Below, piece after piece: positions 1-10,320 of a stretch of DNA of 64,000 nucleotides. The stretch is from the NCBI GenBank assembly GCA_035771165.1, contig JAWNZC010000304.1, positions 713,501 to 777,500 on the forward strand. Direction: 5' to 3'. The stretch's first letter is position 1. Each line of letters starts with the position of its first letter. The notes below the pieces were generated by a model that saw nothing but the letters and a program-made list of their open reading frames with translations, searched no databases and had not been told where the DNA came from. This DNA is from Paragorgia papillata. Its lineage: Eukaryota; Cnidaria; Anthozoa; Scleralcyonacea; Coralliidae. Made by a program: the position numbers and the translations under genes.

Positions 1-765
1 CATTCTCTTCTGATTCTACTGTGTAGACTGGCAAATTTTCCATCTTTTGAATCACGCGATACGGACTCTTTTCCCAACGGTCGTCCAACTTGTGTTTTCC
101 TCTTGTACTTAGATTTCGCACCAGTACGCGATCTCCAGCGTGAAGACAAGACTCGCGGGCACTGGTGTCATATAATCGCTTATTTGTCAAAGCTTTCTTC
201 TTCGTTTTCTGACATACACGATCGAACACGTATGAAAGTCTCTTGCGCAGATTGTCGACATAAGCAGAATAGGGCTCAACTTCTGAAGTCTCGGTATCCA
301 CTCCAAAACAGATATCGATAGGAAGGCGGGGATTTCGACCAAACATCAGGAAATATGGGGCATAGCCAGTGACATTGTGTTTGGTGCAGTTGTAGGCGTG
401 AACGAGTGGCGATACGTACTCTGGCCAGCTCTGCTTCTTATCATTATCCAAAGTACCAAGCATATTCAGTAGAGTGCGATTGAATCTCTCTGTCTGGCCA
501 TTCCCCTGAGGGTGATATGGTGTTGTCCTAGACTTCTCGATCTCTGCCATCTTACAAAGGTCGCGAATTACCTTTGACTCGAAATCCTGCCCTTGATCTG
601 AGTGGAGCCTCCTCGGGAATCCATAGTTTGAGACAACTTTCTCCCAGAGTATTCCTGCAACTGTGCTCGCTTTCTGATTTCGGGTGGGGAATGCCCAACT
701 ATATTTCGTAAAGCTGTCCGTCACCACGAGTATATTCTCGTATCCGCCCTTTCCTCGTTGTAAAC
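1..765 (-). pseudogene. integrase catalytic core, out of frame
   Basis: Downstream of the break near 760 the minus strand keeps coding for the integrase core in another frame. It has recognisable blocks for the second catalytic aspartate region near 590-610, the glutamate region near 490-530, and a C-terminal chromatin or nucleic-acid-binding part to position 1. The element continues beyond the window. There is no host gene here. Confidence 0.75.
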
Positions 766-3700
766 CCAAAGAAATCGATTGCCAAGAGTTCCATGGGTTC
801 TGTTGCTTGAATAGTGGCCATGGGTGCCTTTAGAGGATCAAGTGTTTTGCGCTTGATACATCTTTCGCAGCCCGAAATGTAAGATATGACATCTCTAGTC
901 ATACCAGGCCAGTAGAAACGTGATCGAACTAAATCCAGTGTTCGATCGACTCCTAGATGTCCCATTTCGTCATGCAAAGCACGCAGTGCTTGTGTTCTTG
1001 TTCTTCTGGGTAATACCAACTGGTTCTGTTCTACCATTTCCACTTTCCTCTTTCGGCATAGGATATCGTTTCTAAAAAACAGGCGGTCCTTTTCTTGTAG
1101 CAATCGTCGGACATCAGTTGGTTCACTGTGTAGGTTGGTAGGCAACGGAATGTTGCCATTTAGGATATTGATAACACGACGAAGATCAGGATCATCTTGT
1201 TGAAGCTTGGGCCATTCTGGCGGGGTAATTCCTGGGAATGTGCTAAAGCTGGTGTGAGTGCAGAATTGAGAGGACTCCATATCTTCAACGACATGTGCCT
1301 TTGCGCAAACAGCTTCCACAGCGGGTGCAAACAAACTTCCCGGAGCAGACATCTTGCTTTCAACTTCATGGTACTGGATAATTGCTTTCAATGAATGGGA
1401 TGAACATAACGAATTAGTCTCTGCTGACGATATGGGTCGCAATCTCTCCAGGAATGGCTGAATGCATGTAGCATCTACATCACTTTGACTAGTATCTTGG
1501 CTGAGTTGGTAAGGTAAGCGTGACAAGCTATCAGCATCAGTGTTCATCTTCCCTGATCGATAGTTTATGGTAAAATCATAGGGTGCAAGGCTGGCTAACC
1601 ATCGGTGGTCGGTAGGGTTAAGCTTGGCTGAAGTAATCAGGTAAGTAAGAGGATTGTTGTCATGGAATCGACGCCCATAAAGGTAATCGTGAAACTTCTC
1701 GGTGACTGAGCACTTTAAAGCTAAGAACTCGCGTCGGTAAGCACAGTAGTTCCGTTCGGCTGGGCTTAATGTCCTGCTGCCATAGGCTATCACTCTTGAC
1801 TTACCCTGTTGGGTCTGGTGCAAAACAGCTCCAAGGGCGTCACCACTTGCATCAATATGGAGAACGAAAGGCTGGGAGAAGTCAGGGTAGCCAAGGATAG
1901 GTGGCTGGGTGAGCTTTGCGATAAGTGATTCGAATGCAACTTGACAGTCTTGTGTCCATTCCCATTGTGGGCGAGGTTTCCCTTTCTCTTTGCTTCCGGT
2001 CCTACCACCAATTAACTTATATAGAGGTTGGGCAATCGATGCAAAGTTGTGGATAAAAGAGCGGTAATATCCAACAAATCCAAGGAAGGTTTGCAATTGG
2101 CTATGTGATGAAGGAGGGTGAGAAAGCCATTCGGTGACTGACTCAATCTTGCTTGGATCTGGAACGATACCTTCACCTGAAACTACATGGCCCAAGAACT
2201 GAATTTGCTTAAAAAAAACCTTACACTTTGAAGGTTTCAGTTTTAGTCCAAATTGCTCAAGTCTCTTGAGGACAGCTTCTAATCGTTCCAAAGTTTCTTC
2301 AAAACTCTTTCCAAAAACCACAACATCATCAAGGTAGACCAGGCAGATCTTCATGTTTAGGTCTCCTAAACACCGCTCCATCAATCGCTGGAATGTGGCT
2401 GGCGCATTTGTCAGCCCAAATGGCATTCGATTAAATTCAAAGAGGCCAAATGGTGTTGTCATTCCAGTTTTTGCTTTATCTTCCTCAGCCATCTGTACTT
2501 GTAAGTAACCACTCTGGAGATCCAGGGTGCAAAACCACTTTGCACCTTGCAAGGCTTCCAACGTTTCTTTGATTCTTGGAATTGGGTACGCGTCCTTGAT
2601 GGTCTTCCTATTCAGTTGTCTAAAGTCGACGCAGATTCTTAATGTTTTATCTTTCTTTCGAACAAGAACGACAGGAGATGAGTAGGGACCTTTGGATTCC
2701 CTAATTACGCCAGCTTCGAGCAAGTCCTTGACAGCTTCCCGGAACTCCTCTACTTCGCCTGGTGGAACTCGCCGACATCGTTGTTTTACAGGTTGAGCAT
2801 CTGTAAGCTTGATTTCATGTTGTATTTCCGAACTGCAACCAAGGTCCTTGTTACTTTTAGCAAAAACATGGGACATTTCCTTCAGCAGTAGTTGAACTTT
2901 CTCTTTCTGTTCTTCGGTTAGTGAGGTTCCTTGCAAATCCACTGGGCAATCTACATTTGGATCTTGCTGGGCAGGTTCTTTGACAGAGGACTGCTGATCA
3001 CTAATCACTTCCGTCACCATATGTAACTCTCCAAGAACAGCCTTTGGGAGTAGGGTGATTGGCGACTCAGAATTATTGGTGAGTTCCACAGGGATCCTGC
3101 AGGTAGTTTTTCCAGGGACCAAACAAACCAGCGAAGGTGTGGTAGCAAGCTGTGATGGTAATCCAGGGGAAGAACTTGGTTCTAGAATGGCCTTACACCT
3201 AAATCCTGGCGTTGAGTGAGATAGCCCCCAGACCACCAATGACTCATTGGCCCCAATGGTGACTGGATGACGAAGAGTGGATTTGACCTTTGTATGTCCA
3301 CTGTGTGAATGACAAAATTTCTGGTGAGTTTCACATGCTTTGAAAACTTGTTTCCACACTGGGGAGATGTTATGTCCATGTGGTGATGTATTGTTATGTT
3401 GTCCGTGTCTTTCAGCATAGGACTTCAACAAGTTAGTACCAATTAGGGCTGGAACATTCTTATTATATGTAGTATTGGGGACTACAAGTGCCAAGGTTGG
3501 AATCTTCTTACATGTACCAGCTTCATTTTCAGGAAATGAAATGTCAACTGAGACATATCCTAGGAAAGGGACAGTTTGTCCACCAGCTCCAACCACATGT
3601 AACATTTCAACTGGCTCTATTTTACAGTCCGACAAGTTTTGATCATAAAAATACTTTGAAATTGTAGTGACTTGGCTACCTGTGTCTATTAGTGCTCTAG

Positions 3701-3821
3701 TCACTTGGCCATTAATAATTACTGCTCCCTCATTAGTATTTCCCACAAGTTGGTCACCAAGACTATTGCTAACTTGTTCTTTACTCTGGGACTGGAATCC
3801 TAGGACCTCTGATTGCCCCAC
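699..3821 (-). CDS. Pol polyprotein (PR-RT-RH-IN) of gypsy element
   Basis: This open frame of 1,040 codons begins with GTG in the Gag overlap, so translation would depend on frameshifting from Gag. Aspartic protease motif DTG is at residues 46-48. The reverse transcriptase spans about 340-560, with the catalytic YLDD box at about 496-499. RNase H starts with the HIDAS motif near residue 655 and the linker ends near 768 with DSLSRL. An integrase HHCC zinc domain (HX3H...CX2C) is near 955-1003. The frame then leaves the integrase core: the last 20 or so codons (about 760-699) are out of frame with the DDE core, which continues in another frame to position 1. This is a clear inactivating break. 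Confidence 0.93.
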   Translation of the reverse strand: MGQSEVLGFQSQSKEQVSNSLGDQLVGNTNEGAVIINGQVTRALIDTGSQVTTISKYFYDQNLSDCKIEPVEMLHVVGAGGQTVPFLGYVSVDISFPENEAGTCKKIPTLALVVPNTTYNKNVPALIGTNLLKSYAERHGQHNNTSPHGHNISPVWKQVFKACETHQKFCHSHSGHTKVKSTLRHPVTIGANESLVVWGLSHSTPGFRCKAILEPSSSPGLPSQLATTPSLVCLVPGKTTCRIPVELTNNSESPITLLPKAVLGELHMVTEVISDQQSSVKEPAQQDPNVDCPVDLQGTSLTEEQKEKVQLLLKEMSHVFAKSNKDLGCSSEIQHEIKLTDAQPVKQRCRRVPPGEVEEFREAVKDLLEAGVIRESKGPYSSPVVLVRKKDKTLRICVDFRQLNRKTIKDAYPIPRIKETLEALQGAKWFCTLDLQSGYLQVQMAEEDKAKTGMTTPFGLFEFNRMPFGLTNAPATFQRLMERCLGDLNMKICLVYLDDVVVFGKSFEETLERLEAVLKRLEQFGLKLKPSKCKVFFKQIQFLGHVVSGEGIVPDPSKIESVTEWLSHPPSSHSQLQTFLGFVGYYRSFIHNFASIAQPLYKLIGGRTGSKEKGKPRPQWEWTQDCQVAFESLIAKLTQPPILGYPDFSQPFVLHIDASGDALGAVLHQTQQGKSRVIAYGSRTLSPAERNYCAYRREFLALKCSVTEKFHDYLYGRRFHDNNPLTYLITSAKLNPTDHRWLASLAPYDFTINYRSGKMNTDADSLSRLPYQLSQDTSQSDVDATCIQPFLERLRPISSAETNSLCSSHSLKAIIQYHEVESKMSAPGSLFAPAVEAVCAKAHVVEDMESSQFCTHTSFSTFPGITPPEWPKLQQDDPDLRRVINILNGNIPLPTNLHSEPTDVRRLLQEKDRLFFRNDILCRKRKVEMVEQNQLVLPRRTRTQALRALHDEMGHLGVDRTLDLVRSRFYWPGMTRDVISYISGCERCIKRKTLDPLKAPMATIQATEPMELLAIDFFGFTTRKGRIREYTRGDGQLYEI

Positions 3822-4776
3822 ATCAGAGATCGATTGTAGTTTCCCGAATCTTCTTTCCTGTTGTAAGCACCTGGGGGTTTTGTATTCTTTGGTGTGTTAC
3901 GACAGCCTATCTGTATGTGACCCACTTGGCCACAACGAAAACAAGATGGTGGGTCTCCTATATCACCCCGTCTCTGATCTAATCGATTCCTTGACCCCCC
4001 TGTCGATGCTGCTTGTCTACCTGCATTCTCTTCTGGGGATGACACCACTGCTCTGACTTCCTGGAGCATACTACCATACATTTGGGTGAACCACTTGGGT
4101 GGGCTATCTGGTATTCCTCCATCACTTTCACTGGGATCATCAACCACAGTCTGGTGTGCTCTCCCCACATATTTGGCTTCATGGTTACCCCCCACTTCTT
4201 TTTCACTATACCGGGCAGCACTGATTAATTCTGCAAAGGATTTGCACTTATCCTTTCTGTGACGTGCTTTATCTTTAACCGACACCTTCAGTCCTTCCCA
4301 GAAAAGTACCCTTAACTGTTTGTCTACCGCACTTTCGTCAGGTAAAAGATCAGTTCCTCTTACCTTTGCTTTTCTTACTTGATTATCTAGCCTCGAAGCA
4401 AAAGCTGCTACTTCTTCATGGGCTGCCTGTTTCCACTTGTAAGCTTCAGCTAACATTTCATCACCGGTTGTTCCACCATCTTCTTTATAGAACTGGTCTA
4501 ACTGAGCCAACATGTCCAACAGAGAAGTCTCTGGCCCAAACCCAACGACTTTACTTTTGGCCTCACCTTGCAACGATCGACGAATCTGTTCGGAGGTGTT
4601 CGGAGATTCTTCATGGTGCTCTCTACTTCGAATCTCCAAACTCTATACGGAACACCTTTACCACGATCCCTTTCAGAAAATCCAAAGAACTGGGAAAACT
4701 GCGGTTTGGCTATGTACTGGAATTGAGCGGCTGCGACAGACCCAGTTTTGTCATGCTTTAGCTGGCTTGACAACAC
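3800..4776 (-). pseudogene. Gag polyprotein of gypsy element, frameshifted
   Basis: The main frame (4639-3800) encodes an acidic and basic Gag-like capsid region followed by a CX2CX4HX4C zinc knuckle (CFRCGQVGHIQIGC) near its C terminus, the nucleic-acid-binding signature of retroelement Gag. The N-terminal part lies in a different frame (about 4776-4600). The ORF at 4639 has no ATG, so the gene is broken by a shift near 4600. The 3' end overlaps the pol frame by about 20 nt, consistent with Gag-Pol fusion by ribosomal frameshifting, which is the usual arrangement in this family. No function is expected from this copy. Confidence 0.85.
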
Positions 4777-5036
4777 GATCTCATCTCCTACTATGCTCAG
4801 TTTACCCGAACATCCATACTTTACAAATGAATCAAACTGAACAAACGCACCTTTCTAGTGTTCTAAATCGGCTTTGTGCTTCTCTTTGTATCTCTTGGCC
4901 AAATCTCCCACTGGAATCTTTCCTTCATTTTCTTCAAGAAGTTTAACCACGCGGCCACATTCAATATGGCAGTGTTCGTCTACAGACAATTCTTCCATGT
5001 TAACACGGTGGACGGTCCCCTAGTATCGGGCTCCAA

Positions 5037-5658
5037 TGTAACGTTTACCTTATGTTACTTTATTTACGACTTTATTCGTTTACTTGGGTAAAATACCCAA
5101 ATAACTTTAATGAGTACAAAACAGAGACTATTCACAAAAACACTCTAAGTCAATGCCGCCTAGAGGGGGGTCAATATTGTGAAGCCCCTCTCAATAGTAC
5201 CAGGCCCCCTACGCGAAACTGTTTACACTGACATGCTATGTTCCCTGGTTATGACGTCAGAAAAACCAACAAAGCTTTAGGAGCGAAGTTGATCCGCGAC
5301 TATACGTCATTTTTAACTCAAATGATCTTTATTCCTGTATAAACTTAAGTTAATAGCAACCGCCGACAAAATACAATCTTTGCCATTTTTTCTTGTAGTT
5401 GACTTTGTGCAGCACAAGAGATCATCTAGCTCGAATCGTGTTATGATTATCGTCCTTAGTACTAGTCTTGGTGTTGTCGCTGTGCTCATTATTATTGGTA
5501 TTATTGTGTATCGGGTATGTGTGTATTTATAGGTTCTCGTGCGATTACACTGGCAGAAGTTGCGCTAGTCGTTGCACAAATTAGAATTCTACTCTGTACT
5601 GATTGCCGCGAATTGTCTCGCGACCATTTTTCTCTTGGCCATTGCACAGCATGTTACA
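5037..5658 (-). repeat. putative 5' LTR of the gypsy element
   Basis: On the plus strand the segment begins TGTAAC and ends GTTACA, a 6-bp inverted terminus of the TG...CA type. The side facing the element abuts a TGG-initial stretch on the minus strand (5035-5019) that sits where a tRNA primer site belongs. The boundary is inferred from these termini only, because the partner LTR is outside the window. Confidence 0.45.
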
Positions 5659-6038
5659 TGCTGCAATGATTCGTGTAACTTGTCTTACAATAATTACATC
5701 AACTCCGTTGGCGTTGCGAGGCAAGTTTCATGATTAATTGTTTTAGTAACAGGGCCTTTATAACGTATAGAAAGTTTCATAAAGAAGTAAGAGTTAATTA
5801 CCTCGAACCATATACTTCCCGAGGCGCGTGGTTCGAGGAAATTAACTAATTTAGTTCAAATTTCACAAGGTTTTGTCTTTATCTGTATACTTCCCTGGGC
5901 TTTATACAGATTAAGACCGTGCATTTATAATGACAATTCAATTCAATTGAATTCACTTTGTATGGGAGATAAAGACTTATGAATAACAAAGAAAACCGCG
6001 TGAAATTTGAACTAAATAGTATTAAGTATAGTATTAAG
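5659..6038. other. no gene; short imperfect hairpin
   Basis: No coding signal is seen. A small inverted repeat (about 5793-5850, arms reading TTAATTACCTCGAACCA and its complement) could be a MITE remnant. The rest is unremarkable AT-rich DNA. Confidence 0.4.
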
Positions 6039-6209
6039 AGAAGAGAAGAGAGAAGAGAAGAGAAGAGAAGGGAAGAGAAGAGAAGAGAAGAGAAGAGAAG
6101 AGGAGAGAAGAGAAGAGAAGGGAGAGGAGAGGATAGAAGAGAAGAGAAGGGAGAGGAGAGGATAGAAGAGAAGAGAAGATGAGAGAAGAGAAGAGAAGGG
6201 AAGGGAAGA
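6039..6209. repeat. purine-rich AGAGA/GAAGA microsatellite
   Basis: About 170 bp of nearly pure A/G tract based on the 5-mer AGAGA with AGG interruptions. Reading frames across it on both strands are artefacts of the repeat. Confidence 0.97.
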
Positions 6210-6252
6210 GTATTTTTGAAAATAGAAAGATAAAATATTAAACTGCCAAACA

Positions 6253-6256
<4 letters not shown>

Positions 6257-6302
<46 letters not shown>
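6257..6302. repeat. (AT)n dinucleotide repeat
   Basis: About 46 bp of uninterrupted AT. A second shorter AT run is at 6409-6442. A 17-bp phrase (GTGTAGCTTGGAACAAT) is duplicated on either side, at about 6358 and 6393. Confidence 0.97.
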
Positions 6303-6306
<4 letters not shown>

Positions 6307-6618
6307 CAATATAGTTCAATCTACAGATACGGTGTTTCGCTGTACAACAGCTCATCGGTGTAGCTTGGAACAATCTGAATGAATTTCATCAGTGTAGCTT
6401 GGAACAATATATATATATATATTTATATATTTATATATATACATATTAATATACATAGTAATATACATATTAATTATATCATCATTAATTACCCAAGTAT
6501 CAATTTCCACATCGCACTATACAGTCTGAACTGAGTACAGTTCAATGCTGACTTGATGAAACGAGATAGTTTAGAAATTCAGTATTTGAACCCCATTTCC
6601 TCGACCTTCTCCGGCGTT

Positions 6619-6697
6619 GACCGCGTAGCTCAGTTGGTAGAGCGTCGGACTAGCAAACTAACCGAAGGTCGCGGGTTCGAATCCAGCCGTGGTCAAG
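6619..6697 (+). repeat. tRNA-like SINE head or tRNA pseudogene
   Basis: An acceptor stem (GACCGCG with CGTGGTC), a D arm with A box (TAGCTCAGTTGG) and a perfect B box (GGTTCGAATCC) are visible. The anticodon arm carries about four extra bases and does not close as a canonical 5-bp stem, and the T stem has a mismatch. A SINE head or pseudogene is therefore more likely than a working tRNA gene. No CCA is encoded and only a weak TTTC terminator follows. Confidence 0.7.
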
Positions 6698-6774
6698 TAA
6701 CTTTTCTATACTTGCCCGGTATGCATGGCTTCGTTCACTCAAAGAACTTATATATAACTTCGGCTGTTTTTTAG

Positions 6775-7698
6775 AGAAAGCAATGGCCTTTCAATAACCG
6801 AAAGACAGCGTCTGCTGAAGGGACAGATTCAGAGCGAGAGGGACTAGTCCATCCTGATGAAGAAAGAGGTGCAGAAGGAGGGCTGGGGCAAGGAAATGCA
6901 GGTTATCAAGTACAGAACCAGAGAAAATATGGAGGGACGGGAAGAACTGCGCACATAGAGAAACACGGAGTCACAGGAATGGCAGGAGATGGTCAGCACG
7001 GAGTCGTGGGACTGGGAACAAATGTGCAAGGACTTAAACAGAAAGGACTTGACGTACCAAGAACAAATTCAGAAGTAACGGGATCGAAAAGAACCGAAAG
7101 ATTAGTAAAAAATGCACAAGGCTCGGGAGAAGGAGACCAAAGTCTGGGTCGCCATGTTCAGGGAGGAAAAACAGGCGAATGTTTGACAGAAGCTGCCGTA
7201 GGATTAGCACGAGATTTACATGTATCGGGAGGGGAAAGAAAGGAGCACGAAAACGAAGATGTACTACAGAAACAAGAAGTTGTTGGACTGACAGCCAATC
7301 CAGATGGGCAACCGAACAACGTTCCGGCAGGAGGGGAAAGAATGGAGCACGAAAACGAAGATGTACAACAGAAACAAGAAGAAGTTGTTGGACTGACAGC
7401 CAATCCAAATGGGCTACCGAACAACGTTCCGGCAGTAAAAGTAGTGGGTCACAAGGGCCGCCATGCACCAAAAGTAAATGGTCAAGACACACTACAATCA
7501 ATGGGTCAAAACCGAGCGACAATACATTCAAATGGTCGAGAGGTACCGCAAGCACAAGCAACGCATGTCTGTCATCAAAACGATCTTTCAGCATGTATAC
7601 AAACTAATTGCTTATCGCCAACGTCGACACCAATCCCGACACCAACACTAACGCCAACATCAACACCAACAGATCCAGGGTGTGTGCCGGTAGTATGA
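6775..7698 (+). CDS. unidentified repetitive hydrophilic ORF, possible last exon
   Basis: The frame is open for 308 codons from just after a strong acceptor-like site (pyrimidine run then TTTTTTAG at 6766-6774) to a TGA-type end near 7698. The first internal ATG is at 6979 (239 residues). The product is rich in Gly, Glu, Lys, Asn and Gln and contains two adjacent imperfect repeats of 34 and 35 residues (7228-7329 and 7330-7434). A Thr/Pro tail (PTSTPIPTPTLTPTSTPT) precedes the C terminus. I recognise no family and see no signal peptide or membrane segment. Caveat: other frames here are also fairly open because the DNA is stop-poor, so coding status is uncertain. Confidence 0.4.
   Translation, partial: RKQWPFNNRKTASAEGTDSEREGLVHPDEERGAEGGLGQGNAGYQVQNQRKYGGTGRTAHIEKHGVTGMAGDGQHGVVGLGTNVQGLKQKGLDVPRTNSEVTGSKRTERLVKNAQGSGEGDQSLGRHVQGGKTGECLTEAAVGLARDLHVSGGERKEHENEDVLQKQEVVGLTANPDGQPNNVPAGGERMEHENEDVQQKQEEVVGLTANPNGLPNNVPAVKVVGHKGRHAPKVNGQDTLQSMGQNRATIHSNGREVPQAQATHVCHQNDLSACIQTNCLSPTSTPIPTPTLTPTSTPTDPGCVPVV
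7228..7434. repeat. two-copy tandem repeat (102 + 105 bp)
   Basis: Both units start GGAGGGGAAAGAA and end AACAACGTTCCGGCA. The second is 3 bp longer (an extra GAA), so the frame is kept. Confidence 0.95.
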
Positions 7699-7837
7699 CA
7701 ACAATTTTATAAATTATGTATATATTCTCGCTTTCTATTGTTGTTACACCAATATTACAAAGAATATATACTATATAGTTAAGTTTTATAACTGAATCAC
7801 TTATCACTGTAATAGACCACTTTCATAATGCGACTAA

Positions 7838-7972
7838 TTTGAATATTCTTTTATGCGCACCTCAATAAGCCTTTCTTGTCTCTCTTGTTTGTCTACAATT
7901 CAAAATATTTTTTGCTTCAGAACGAGGCCAAAGAGGCTCATTAAGATGCACATAAAAGAATATTTAAAGCGA
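7838..7972. repeat. palindromic MITE-like repeat
   Basis: The left arm containing TATTCTTTTATGCGCACCTC is mirrored at 7936-7970 by GATGCACATAAAAGAATA. There is no coding capacity. Confidence 0.7.
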
Positions 7973-8028
7973 AAGCCGGGGGGAACTTTCGAATTCTCTC
8001 AAGTAAACTCATTCTCGTGTTTGCATAA

Positions 8029-8182
8029 GGCTATAGACCACTTGCACTTATTCCCTTGGTGGAGGACAAATGCTTATAAACAACAACATTTTCATTGATT
8101 ATTCGCCAGGTTGAACATCGGAACTTTGAAGTTGTCCTCCAGATGACTGTTTTGACGTCATGTGCAAGAGGTCTATATAAAC
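8029..8182. repeat. palindromic MITE-like repeat
   Basis: Outer arms CTATAGACCACTTGCAC and GTGCAAGAGGTCTATAT and inner arms GGTGGAGGACAA and TTGTCCTCC form an interrupted hairpin. Confidence 0.7.
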
Positions 8183-8505
8183 ACACGTGGCGATTTTATA
8201 TTTCTTAAATATCTATTTGAAAATAGGGAGCGATGTTTTAACTAGCTTGGCTGTATTTAGACACCGGAGAACGAACACTGACCAGTGTTGCATATAGCTT
8301 AAGAGAAAATCGAGCTAAATTTGACCATAATCTTCCTCCAATTTCCAATTACTAATTAAACATTTCTTTTGAATTGTTCTCATTAATGATTTGAGAAGAT
8401 TAATTTCAATATAATGGGTGTTATAACTGTGACTTCTTTAAATTATAGAATTTACAGTATGTTGCTCTTTATTACCACCGTCGTCCTAGCTTCTTAACCC
8501 TTAGG

Positions 8506-9600
8506 GCCTGTTTATATGGAGGCGAGTTACCCCGGTCAGCCGAGTTACTCGGTTTCCCGGAAGTAAACTTTACGATCTGTTAATATGAAAGCGAGTTACT
8601 TGGCGGGTTGTAATATTTGAGATCATTCTCATCAACGAAAGTGACATGAAGTAACGAATATATAAAATTCATCCCGCTATGCCGAGTTACCCGGGAAAAA
8701 GTTTTTATATGGGGAAATGTTTATCCTGCCTTGCCCAATCTCCAACCTATAGCCTGCGATCCTTTTGGCCAGTACCAAGGAAAGGAGGATCTGGGGAACT
8801 CCGATGAAAAAAAAAATTAGGTTTTTGTTCCCAGTCCCTATAATTTGTTACTGTCATCGACGATCTTTAGCTTGTTCGAATATCAGGGAAAATATTTGTT
8901 TACTAATAAAGAATGGCCCAGTAAGTTTTACAAAGCTCTTGACAAAGCGTTGCGATACAAATGGTCTTTCTTAGCTTTTCTCTAAATCGTCAACCGGACA
9001 ATTTGACGAGAGTGTTCTATATATGTCCGCGTGGCCGTCGACACTCGGCAGTGATGGGCTCAGCCGCTCAGGTAAGGAAGTGTACTTTCTGTCAGGAATT
9101 TTGGCTAAACTACGTCGACCTTGTATTCTCTAATATAATTTTAAAGTTCTGAGACGAAACTGCGAAGAATTACGAGACGAGTCGGACGATGGATGTCTGT
9201 TTGGCGACTAAAAATAGTTTTAACTTGTAAATTGTCGGGAGTTTTGCTGTTTTGAATTATTTCCTGTGTTCAATTGTATTTTGTATAATTATGTGTTACA
9301 GAACGTCGAGAAATCGATTAAACAAGTTAGCAACGTGCACATTTGAAATTTTACTGTTTTTAAACTAACCAATCAGATGACAAGTTTCATTGGAGTTCCC
9401 CAGAGCCTAGGTACGAGATTGCTGCCTTGCCGAGATCCTGGCTGCTATAGTGCCCAGTTCTCGCCAGGGCGAGTTAGCCGTCTGTCTCATATAAACACTG
9501 CGGAGGGAAAAACAGTCTTTGCTCTACCTACCATGCAAGAACTTGCCATGTACCGAGTAACTCGGCTAGCAGGGTAACTCGCTTCGATAAAAACAGGGCT
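8506..9600. mobile_element. MITE with GGGCCTGTTTA termini
   Basis: The left end GGGCCTGTTTATATGGAGGC, followed by a GAGTTAC / CCGAGTTACTCGG block, is mirrored on the right by CCGAGTAACTCGG, GGGTAACTCGC and AAACAGGGCT. The 3-bp TTA flanks both sides (8503-8505, 9601-9603). A GGG-type terminus with a TWA duplication suggests a non-autonomous PIF/Harbinger-type element. The interior (about 1.1 kb) has no convincing transposase. Confidence 0.75.
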
Positions 9601-9838
9601 TTAGATTACCAGCTGGGGTTTTTCTATTGACGAGTAAATACTAAAGTACGTGCTTGGTACTGAAAGGGTTAAACGCTGTGGTCGACTATAAAAAGGATCG
9701 TCCATTTGGAAGAATCTTCAGAAACTGTAGTAAATGGATCCGTGTGATGTGAATAGGGCTAATTCTGCAACAGTTCTCAAGCAAACAAAATAGGGGGTAA
9801 TGTAAATAGAAAAGACTATGAATATATACTTATAACTT

Positions 9839-10240
9839 AAAGTGCTTATGAAATGGAAATCAAGTCTTTCTTATTTGAAAGAACACTTAAAATGACAGTA
9901 ACATCTTTTGCAGTTTTTCGTTTCCTTCCTTGTTGATATTCAAATTAAACATTTTAGCGTCGCATGTGGATAATAACTTATCGCGGAGAAGGTTATATCG
10001 GTGTTAGTCAGTATCAAACCAAATTAATTTGAAGGAAGCATGTGTGTTTCTTCTACAACACCAAACATGTAGCATTTTCAAGTGACGATGTTTGATAATA
10101 GCAACGATATGTAACCTTTTCCGCGCGTCAAGATGTTAATTTGCATAACAAACAACCAGAAATATCTCAACGACGAAGCAAGGAAACGAAAAACTACAAA
10201 AGATGTTACAATGTCATTTTTAAGTTTTCTTTCAAATGAG
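9839..10240. mobile_element. palindromic MITE (family TTAA-A)
   Basis: The left half, beginning AAAGTGCTTATGAAATGG and running through GTAACATCTTTTGCAGTTTT, is repeated inverted at about 10150-10235. It belongs to the same family as the copies at 11322-12649 and 43413-43887. Confidence 0.8.
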
Positions 10241-10320
10241 GTAGACTCAATATCAAATTATTTAACTAAATCGGTGTTTCTTCATTTTATTATTATTTTT
10301 TCTATTTTTTCTCTCTGTTG

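Larger units (their letters stand above)
1..5658 (-). mobile_element. Ty3/gypsy LTR retrotransposon, partial
   Basis: A minus-strand LTR retrotransposon enters the window from the left. In transcription order it shows a putative 5' LTR (5037-5658), a primer-binding-like site (about 5019-5035), Gag with a CCHC knuckle (about 4776-3800), then protease, reverse transcriptase, RNase H and the integrase zinc domain (3821-699). The integrase core continues to position 1 in another frame. The domain order PR-RT-RH-IN identifies Ty3/gypsy. At least two frame breaks (about 4600 in gag, about 760 in integrase) show this copy is defective. The 3' LTR and any env-like gene would lie outside the window, so LTR identity and age cannot be measured. 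Confidence 0.93.

Noticed and set aside
6553..6774. ORF with VAQLVERRTS and GRGFESSRG
   Set aside because: This wording is the well-known translation of a tRNA-like sequence (6619-6697).
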